In this document: piece by piece, positions 1-4,679 of the stretch
How the letters are laid out: the number at the start of each line of letters is the position of its first letter
How positions within the stretch are numbered: the stretch's first letter is position 1
NCBI GenBank assembly: GCA_001872165.1
Contig: MNXK01000207.1
Location: 1-6,798 of the forward strand
Origin: Anaerolineae bacterium CG2_30_58_95
GTDB lineage: Bacteria; Chloroflexota; Anaerolineae; Anaerolineales; Villigracilaceae
DNA length: 6,798 bases
Direction: 5' to 3'
Notes under the pieces: generated by a model
The model's database searches: none
What the model saw: only the letters and a program-made list of their open reading frames with translations
Told to the model about the DNA's origin: nothing
Made by a program: the position numbers and the translations under genes

Positions 1-1
1 C

Positions 2-379
2 GAGTTCGGGCCGCGCTTCCCGGACATGAGCCGGGCCTATGACCGGGAATTGTCCGCGCTGGCGCGCAAGGCTGCCGCGCAAGGCGGCGTCCCGCTGCAC
101 GAGGGCGTCTACGTCGGTTTGAGCGGCCCGTCTTTCGAGACGCCGGCCGATTTGCGTTTCCTGCGCATGGCCGGCGCGGACGCGGTCGGGATGTCCACCG
201 TACCGGAAGTGACCGTCGCGCGTCACGGCGGGACGCGTGTGCTGGGTTTTTCGGGGATCAGCAATAAAGCCAACCTGGACGGCAACACGGTCACCTCTCA
301 CGAAGAGGTGCTGGAAGCCGGCCAGGTGCTGGCCCCCAAAATCGAAACCATCCTGCGCGGCGTGCTGCGCTATCTCTAA
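2..379 (+). CDS. punA: Purine nucleoside phosphorylase, trimeric (PNP/UDP phosphorylase family), C-terminal part
   Basis: This is the 3' part of a gene whose start lies before the window; the frame is open from base 2 and ends at TAA 377-379. Enzymes of this family cleave purine (deoxy)nucleosides with phosphate to free base and (deoxy)ribose-1-phosphate, in cytosolic purine salvage. The visible residues match the C-terminal half of the human and bacterial trimeric enzymes: FGPRFPDMSRAYD at the left edge, then GLSGPSFETPAD, then GADAVGMSTVPEVTVARH, then GFSGISNKAN. The Glu of SFET (codon 137-139) and the Asn of SNK (codon 263-265) correspond to the purine-contacting Glu201 and Asn243 of human PNP. 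An Asn at the latter position is typical of inosine/guanosine-specific enzymes, whereas MTA phosphorylases carry Asp. The C-terminal length looks normal, with no frameshift. The next gene starts 9 bases downstream, suggesting co-transcription. Family certainty is high; exact substrate preference is inferred. Confidence 0.95.
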   Translation, partial: EFGPRFPDMSRAYDRELSALARKAAAQGGVPLHEGVYVGLSGPSFETPADLRFLRMAGADAVGMSTVPEVTVARHGGTRVLGFSGISNKANLDGNTVTSHEEVLEAGQVLAPKIETILRGVLRYL

Positions 380-388
380 CCAGGCAGC

Positions 389-1069
389 ATGGAAGCGATC
401 CTTCGTTTTTTCGTGCTATACGCGCCGCTGGTTTATTTGCTGCTGGCAGTCGGGTTGTTGTTGGCGCTCCGCAGCTTTTTACGTTCCCTGAAAGAGGGTC
501 GTGATTCGGTCTTCGGCCTCGAACGCGAGATGGCCCAGCGCCGGACGAACCAGGCGGTCGCCGTACTGGTGATCATCTTATTGATGGGATTGGGCGAGCT
601 TGTGCTTTCATCGTTCCTCGCGCCGGGCCTGCCGGCCTCAGCCGTGCTGACCACGCCGACACTTAGTCTGTTGTCTGTCCCGACCAATACCCTCTCGCCT
701 GAACTCATGGCTACTTTAGGCGCAGAGACCCCCATGGCTACACCAGGAACCGAAGCCAGCGGCTGCATTCCCGGCCAGATCATGTTGACCTTCCCGGAAT
801 CGGCTTCCGAGGTGCGTGGACAGATCACGCTGAAAGGAACGGCTGATATTCCTAATTTTGGCTTTTACAAGTACGAGGTGGCTCCCCTGGGCAGCGACAA
901 TTGGTCAACGATCCAGGCCGGGCGGGAGGTCGTCGTGGATGGGACGCTGGGTTTGTGGGATACTACCGAGCTGACCCCGGGCGACTACATGCTGCGACTG
1001 GTCGTAACCGATAATCAAGGACAGGCCCTGCCGCCCTGTGTGGTTCCGGTGCGGGTGGCAGGTCAATAA
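389..1069 (+). CDS. Membrane-anchored protein with extracytoplasmic Ig-like beta domain, unknown function
   Basis: The 226-residue product is not assigned to a named family. Residues 8-30 and 55-78 are strongly hydrophobic and should be two membrane helices. The loop between them (29-54) is rich in Arg and Lys, so by the positive-inside rule it is cytoplasmic and both ends face outward. Residues 80-124 form a Ser/Thr/Pro/Ala linker of extracytoplasmic type. Residues 126-226 look like an Ig/fibronectin-like beta sandwich: alternating strands, an ITLKGTADIPNF stretch, a WDTTELTPGDYMLRLVVTDNQG stretch split over residues 190-211, and a terminal PVRV strand. Similar domains occur at the C-terminus of Chloroflexota penicillin-binding proteins and lipoproteins (from memory). 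Cys126 and Cys217 bracket this domain and could form a disulfide. The ATG at 389 has only a weak AGG (382-384) upstream, 9 bases after the PNP stop, so it may be translationally coupled. It probably binds something at the cell surface; no catalytic motif is visible. Confidence 0.85.
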   Translation: MEAILRFFVLYAPLVYLLLAVGLLLALRSFLRSLKEGRDSVFGLEREMAQRRTNQAVAVLVIILLMGLGELVLSSFLAPGLPASAVLTTPTLSLLSVPTNTLSPELMATLGAETPMATPGTEASGCIPGQIMLTFPESASEVRGQITLKGTADIPNFGFYKYEVAPLGSDNWSTIQAGREVVVDGTLGLWDTTELTPGDYMLRLVVTDNQGQALPPCVVPVRVAGQ

Positions 1070-1074
1070 GGAGG
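1068..1074 (+). promoter_or_regulatory. Strong Shine-Dalgarno site for the GNAT gene
   Basis: AAGGAGG lies 4 bases before the ATG at 1079 and overlaps the TAA stop codon (1067-1069) of the preceding gene. It fixes the start of the acetyltransferase gene and suggests reinitiation by ribosomes finishing the upstream gene. Confidence 0.85.
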
Positions 1075-1078
1075 CATC

Positions 1079-1618
1079 ATGCCCGAGGTCCGCATTCGCC
1101 CCGCCGTAGCCACCGATCTGCCCGTGCTGATGGCAATCAACCATTCCTGCACGAGCGAATACGTCTGGCAGATGGATGTCCAGCGAGAAGAGGGACAGGC
1201 CGGCGCGATCTTTCGCGAGATACGCCTGCCGCGCGCGGTCGTCGTGCATTACCCGCGCCCGGTCGAGACGCTGGCGGACGAATGGAGCCGCCGCACCGCG
1301 ATGCTGGTGGCCGTCTTGGGGGAGGCGCAGGTCGGCTACCTGCGCCTGACGGACAAGGTCATCCCGCAGACTGCCTGGATCACCGACTTGGTGGTTGCGT
1401 CCGCTGCCCGTCGCAAGGGGATCGCGACCACGTTGATCCTGGCGGCTCAAGCCTGGGCTGTGCAGCGCAAGAACCGGCGGGCTGTTATGGAGATGGCTTC
1501 CAAGAATTGCGCCGCCATCCGCCTGGCGCAAAAAATGGGCTACGAGTTCTGCGGGTATAATGACCATTATTACCTGACCCAGGATATCGCCTTGTTTTTT
1601 GGGCGCGCTCTGAAGTAG
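1079..1618 (+). CDS. GNAT-family N-acetyltransferase
   Basis: The 179-residue product has the single-domain GNAT fold, which transfers an acetyl group from acetyl-CoA to an amine; the acceptor cannot be read from sequence. The N-terminal strand VRIRPAVATDLPVLMAIN (residues 4-21) is a typical GNAT opening. AMLVAVLGEAQVGYLRL (74-90) forms the central strands, and WITDLVVASAARRKGIATTLI (100-120) carries motif A with the acetyl-CoA pyrophosphate loop R-R-K-G-I-A at 111-116. Motif B follows as NCAAIRLAQKMGYEFCGYNDHYY (143-165), with the usual Asn-x-x-A-x-x-L and MGY-F elements. Length is normal for the family. The start is set by a strong Shine-Dalgarno sequence. The segment from 22 to 73 between strand 1 and the core is longer than in minimal GNATs and probably forms the acceptor-side lid. 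It resembles RimI-like enzymes in general form, but I would not assign a RimI role. It lies 9 bases after the previous gene in the same probable transcript. Confidence 0.9.
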   Translation: MPEVRIRPAVATDLPVLMAINHSCTSEYVWQMDVQREEGQAGAIFREIRLPRAVVVHYPRPVETLADEWSRRTAMLVAVLGEAQVGYLRLTDKVIPQTAWITDLVVASAARRKGIATTLILAAQAWAVQRKNRRAVMEMASKNCAAIRLAQKMGYEFCGYNDHYYLTQDIALFFGRALK

Positions 1619-1641
1619 GATTCTTTACTGGAAAGGTTGGA

Positions 1642-3594
1642 ATGCTTAACGGTTGGATGTCTGAAGTGCTGACGGGGATCGTGACGGTCAACCAAATCCT
1701 TACGGCCGGCATTGCCATCACGGCCTTTTCGCTGTTTTTCTATTCGTTGTCGTTCAACTTGCGCGATCGCGTGGCGCGCTCGTTCGCCCTGATCTTGTTG
1801 TGCGTGGTGGTCGTCTTTACCTCCGAGGCGCTGGAAAGCTCATCGGAGTCGCCTCAGATCGTTGAACTGTTCCTGCGCCTGGAGTGGTTGGGGATTATCT
1901 TCCTGCCTCCGACTTATCTGCATCTCTCGGATGCGCTGCTGGTGACTACCGGCCGCCCCTCGCGCGGGCGCCGCCGCCTGGCAATCCGCTTCACTTATTT
2001 CGTCTCGGCTTTTTTCCTGATTCTGTTGGCTTATGGGTACCTGCTTGGCGCGATGGTGACCGACGGCCAGCCCGCCCCGCATCTCCAGCGCACGCTGTGG
2101 ACGGAAGTGTTCACCGCTTATTATGCCGGGACGATGGTCTGGGCGTGGATCAATTTCGGGCGCGCCTACCGTCGTACGCTGACCCGTTCCGGCCGCCGCC
2201 GGATGCTCTATCTATTAGCAGGAGCGACTGCACCGGCGCTTGGCTCGTTCCCGTACCTGCTCTATGGCTCCAGCCTGGCGGGGCAGCACCCTTTCCTCTT
2301 TTGGGGGATGGCGATGTTCAGCAATATGCTGGTCGGCGGGTTGATCATTATCATGGCCTACGCGGTGGCTTTCTTCGGCGTCTCGTGGCCGGACCGCGTG
2401 GTGCGCAGCCGCCTCTTCAAGTGGATCATGCGCGGACCGGTCACGGCTTCGGTCGCGTTGGGCGTGATGACAATTGTCCGCCGCGTCGGCGAGATATTCG
2501 GGGTGGTCTATTCGAGCGCGGTGCCGACTGCCATGGTGGTCTCTGTACTGCTCATGGAGCATACCATCACCATTGTCGCGCCGATCTGGGAACGCTGGAT
2601 CTTCTTCGGCGGCGACCGCGCCGACCTTACCCTGTTGCAGAGCCTCGAGGAGCGGTTGATCACCCAGGGCGACCTGCGCCAATTCCTCGAAGCGATCCTG
2701 GCGGCTGTGCGGGATCATCTCCAGTCTCCATCGGCCTTCGTCGCTGCACTGGATGGCGGCGATCTTTCCTTGATCGTCACAACCGGAAATTCGCCCCTGC
2801 AAAAGGAGGCCGATCTTTCCGAGGCCTTGCAGGTTGTCAATGGGGGGGGAAACGGCCACGAGGAGTATAGCTGGGGAGATTACTGGCTCTTCCCGCTCCA
2901 CCAGCCGTCTGGGATGGACGAAGACCAGCCGGTTTTGCTGGGTTTACTTGGCGTTGCGCGCCGGCCGGATCAGGCGCTGGTCAGGGAACAGCGCCAGTCC
3001 CTGCTGCTTTTGATTCAGCGCGCCGCGCAGGCATTGCAGGATCGGCGTTTACAGCAGGGCGTGTTTCGCTCGTTGGAGGAGCTGAAGCCGCAGGTGGAAA
3101 TGATCCAGCGCTGGCGCGCGGTCGGACGGTATGACAGTAAAGCCAGCCTGCTGGCCGATACCCTTCCGCCCGAATCCGATTTAGCGAACTGGGTCAAGGA
3201 TGCCCTGACCCATTACTGGGGCGGCCCCAAGCTGACCCAAAGCCCGCTCCTGCAATTAGAGATCGTTCGACAGGCTTTTAACGAGCACAACGACAGCCCG
3301 GCCAACGCTTTGCGCGCCATCCTGCGCCAGGCGGTGGACAGCGTCCGCCCGGAGGGTGAGCGGCGCTTTACCGCTGAGTGGATCCTATATAACATCCTGG
3401 AAATGAAATTCATCGAGGGCCGCAAGGTGCGGGAAGTTGCGACGCGGCTGGCGATGTCAGAGGCGGACTTGTACCGCAAGCAGCGCGTCGCGGTCGAAGA
3501 AGTGGCGCGCATTATCCTCGAAATGGAACGCCAGATGCAAGTCCGCGTTAACGGGAAGGAAGCGGAGCATTCGTTGTCAGTCGGAGGAGCTTAA
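1642..3594 (+). CDS. Polytopic membrane protein with GAF-like domain and C-terminal sigma-region-4-like HTH
   Basis: The 650-residue product probably senses a signal at the membrane and acts through a C-terminal HTH. Hydrophobic segments near residues 14-36, 46-60, 80-101, 117-139, 154-172, 188-208, 220-246, 264-280 and 286-312 give about eight or nine membrane helices; the first seven resemble the 7TM N-terminal region found on some histidine kinases. Residues 325-345 (ADLTLLQSLEERLITQGDL) are an amphipathic linker, and 345-465 have GAF-like layout (LRQFLEAILAAVRDHL, strand pairs, then LLGLLGVARRPDQALVREQRQSLLLLIQRAAQAL). A helical region (470-590) precedes VREVATRLAMSEADLYRKQRVAVEEVA (596-622), which reads like sigma-70 region 4. 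No H-box, N/G-box ATPase, GGDEF, EAL or phosphatase motif is present. The ATG at 1642 has GGAAAGG (1630-1636) 5 bases upstream. The TAA stop (3592-3594) overlaps an ATG. DNA binding is inferred; the HTH could instead mediate protein contacts. Confidence 0.88.
   Translation: MLNGWMSEVLTGIVTVNQILTAGIAITAFSLFFYSLSFNLRDRVARSFALILLCVVVVFTSEALESSSESPQIVELFLRLEWLGIIFLPPTYLHLSDALLVTTGRPSRGRRRLAIRFTYFVSAFFLILLAYGYLLGAMVTDGQPAPHLQRTLWTEVFTAYYAGTMVWAWINFGRAYRRTLTRSGRRRMLYLLAGATAPALGSFPYLLYGSSLAGQHPFLFWGMAMFSNMLVGGLIIIMAYAVAFFGVSWPDRVVRSRLFKWIMRGPVTASVALGVMTIVRRVGEIFGVVYSSAVPTAMVVSVLLMEHTITIVAPIWERWIFFGGDRADLTLLQSLEERLITQGDLRQFLEAILAAVRDHLQSPSAFVAALDGGDLSLIVTTGNSPLQKEADLSEALQVVNGGGNGHEEYSWGDYWLFPLHQPSGMDEDQPVLLGLLGVARRPDQALVREQRQSLLLLIQRAAQALQDRRLQQGVFRSLEELKPQVEMIQRWRAVGRYDSKASLLADTLPPESDLANWVKDALTHYWGGPKLTQSPLLQLEIVRQAFNEHNDSPANALRAILRQAVDSVRPEGERRFTAEWILYNILEMKFIEGRKVREVATRLAMSEADLYRKQRVAVEEVARIILEMERQMQVRVNGKEAEHSLSVGGA
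2842..2849 (+). repeat. Eight-G homopolymer within the GAF-domain coding region
   Basis: Eight consecutive G bases encode the glycines of NGGGNG (residues 400-405 of the membrane GAF-HTH protein), in a loop between predicted strands. As written the frame is intact. Adding one G would bring in a TAG at 2868-2870 (coordinates as given) within about seven codons, removing the HTH. It is a possible slippage site, though a single short tract in a GC-rich gene may be incidental. Confidence 0.6.
3583..3589 (+). promoter_or_regulatory. Shine-Dalgarno sequence before the alternative upstream ATG of the S1 frame
   Basis: GGAGGAG lies a few bases before the ATG at 3594-3596, which overlaps the TAA stop (3592-3594) of the membrane protein gene. 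This is a near-ideal site for coupled initiation. The same bases also encode the Gly-Gly-Ala end of the upstream protein, so the match could be partly accidental. If used, translation would run in frame through the palindromic spacer into the S1-like protein, adding 55 residues. Confidence 0.6.
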
Positions 3595-3643
3595 TGGTAC
3601 ACAATCGCTTTATGGGAGGGCAGTCACCTGCTATTATCAGTAG

Positions 3644-3749
3644 TTCACGAAACTGTAGTAACGACTTCAGTCGTTCGGCCAATAGAGCGACTACACCTGC
3701 CCTGGCGGGCGGTGCCAGGGAAGTCGCCACTACAAAACCTTTTCGTGAA
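3644..3749. repeat. 106-bp palindromic intergenic element (MITE/REP-like) with 9-bp terminal inverted repeats
   Basis: The ends are perfect inverted copies, TTCACGAAA (3644-3652) and TTTCGTGAA (3741-3749). Inside them is a second pair: GTAGTAACGACTT (3655-3667) against the complement of AAGTCGCCACTAC (3721-3733), matching 11 of 13. Nested within are AACGACT-TC-AGTCGTT (3660-3675, a perfect 7-bp palindrome with a 2-base centre) and CCCTGGC-GGGCGGT-GCCAGGG (3700-3720, a 7-bp stem with a 7-base loop). A further GCGACTAC lies at 3687-3694. The whole segment can fold as a branched hairpin in DNA or RNA. TA dinucleotides flank it one base outside each end (3641-3642 and 3751-3752), which would fit TA target duplication as in IS630/mariner-type MITEs, but two bases are weak evidence. 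I recall similar GTAGTnnCGACTTCAGTCG repeats in Chloroflexota intergenic regions but cannot confirm this here. No transposase is present. A structured leader of the S1 gene is the main alternative. Confidence 0.7.
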
Positions 3750-3758
3750 GTAATGATT

Positions 3759-4676
3759 ATGGAAAATGAAATCCCTGTCTATGACGAAGGCTGGTGGACC
3801 TCGCTCCTGGCCGAGGAGGAGAGCCACCTGGGGCCTGCGGCGGTGCGCCAGCCGAAGGTCGAGGAGCGCGGCAAAATGCTTGCGGATTGGGAGCAAGCCA
3901 AGGCGCTTTATCGCCAGGATCAGATCGTGACCCTGACCGTAACAGACTATAACCGCGGCGGCTTACTGGTCGAGGGGGAGGGATTGCATGGCTTCATCCC
4001 ATGCTCGCACCTGGTGGATATGCCCGCTCAAGTGGACGAGATAGGCCGCGAAGATTGCCTGTCGGGGTACGTGGGGCGGAAATTGCGCTTGAAGGTGATC
4101 GAGTGCGTTCCCGAAGAAGGCCGCATCGTCTTCTCGGAACGGGCAGCGCGCGCCGCGGCGGGAAAGCGGACGCAGCTTCTTAATTCCTTACAGGCCGGGC
4201 AGCGCGTCAGCGGCGAGGTGACCAACGTCACCGATTTCGGCGCATTTGTAGACCTGGGCGGCCTGGAGGGGCTGATCCACATCTCCGAGCTTTCCTGGGG
4301 ACGTGTCAGCCATCCCAGCCAGGTCTTGAACGTCGGCCAGCGCGTCGAGGTGCTGGTGCAGGAGGTTTCGCCGGATCGCTGCCGCGTGGCCCTCAGCCTT
4401 AAGCGGCTGTGTCCCAACCCCTGGGAGACTGCCGAGGCGCGCTATTCCATCAACCAGGTCGTTCCAGCCGTCATCACCACGCTGGCGCCGTTCGGCGCCT
4501 TTGCCCGCCTCGAAGAGGGGCTGGAGGGATTGATCCACACCTCGGAAATCTGTATGCCGCCCAACGCAACCCTGAAGGATGTCCTGACGCCCGGCCAGGA
4601 TGTGCAGGTGCGCATCCTGCAAGTGGAGATTGCCCGGCAGCGGCTCAGCCTCAGCTTGAAGGTGGATGCAGAATAG
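3759..4676 (+). CDS. rpsA: Ribosomal protein S1-like RNA-binding protein with three S1 domains
   Basis: From the ATG at 3759 the product is 305 residues. An acidic leader (1-48) is followed by three OB-fold S1 domains: about 51-128 (divergent; TDYNRGGLLVEGEGLHGFIPCSHL), 144-216 (canonical; GEVTNVTDFGAFVDLGGLEGLIHISELSW, ending RVALSLKRL) and 229-302 (AVITTLAPFGAFARLEEGLEGLIHTSEI, ending RLSLSLKV). Protein S1 binds single-stranded mRNA at the 30S subunit and helps initiation. Three domains with a divergent 'NRGG' first domain resemble the short S1 of cyanobacteria and Chloroflexota rather than six-domain proteobacterial S1. I chose 3759 because protein-like acidic sequence begins there and GAAG (3747-3750) sits 8 bases upstream; ATG 3753 is two codons earlier. 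The frame is also open to ATG 3594, which has a better Shine-Dalgarno sequence but requires translating the palindromic repeat. ftsK starts 3 bases after the stop. It could be a second S1 paralogue rather than the main rpsA. Confidence 0.92.
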   Translation: MENEIPVYDEGWWTSLLAEEESHLGPAAVRQPKVEERGKMLADWEQAKALYRQDQIVTLTVTDYNRGGLLVEGEGLHGFIPCSHLVDMPAQVDEIGREDCLSGYVGRKLRLKVIECVPEEGRIVFSERAARAAAGKRTQLLNSLQAGQRVSGEVTNVTDFGAFVDLGGLEGLIHISELSWGRVSHPSQVLNVGQRVEVLVQEVSPDRCRVALSLKRLCPNPWETAEARYSINQVVPAVITTLAPFGAFARLEEGLEGLIHTSEICMPPNATLKDVLTPGQDVQVRILQVEIARQRLSLSLKVDAE

Positions 4677-4679
4677 ATC

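Noticed and set aside
905..1567. A 220-codon minus-strand open frame opposite the acetyltransferase gene
   Set aside because: The sense strand has a clear GNAT protein with a strong ribosome site. The antisense product is Arg/His/Asp-rich with no recognizable motif.
1884..2870. A 328-codon plus-strand frame inside the membrane GAF-HTH gene
   Set aside because: It is a +1-type shadow with Arg/Pro/Gly-rich sequence and no ribosome site; the 650-residue frame has clear membrane helices and domains.
3574..3603. Possible sigma-70 promoter (TTGTCA and TACACA about 18 bases apart) before the S1 gene
   Set aside because: The -10 match is poor and the -35 lies in coding sequence; I cannot support it over chance.
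3700..3720. Hairpin CCCTGGC...GCCAGGG as a rho-independent terminator after the membrane protein gene
   Set aside because: No T-run follows the stem (next bases are AAGTCGCC), and it is part of the larger nested repeat.
3594..4676. A possible insertion sequence gene or toxin-antitoxin pair associated with the palindromic element
   Set aside because: The element is about 106 bases with no independent coding capacity, and no transposase or small gene pair is nearby; the frame crossing it belongs to the S1 protein.
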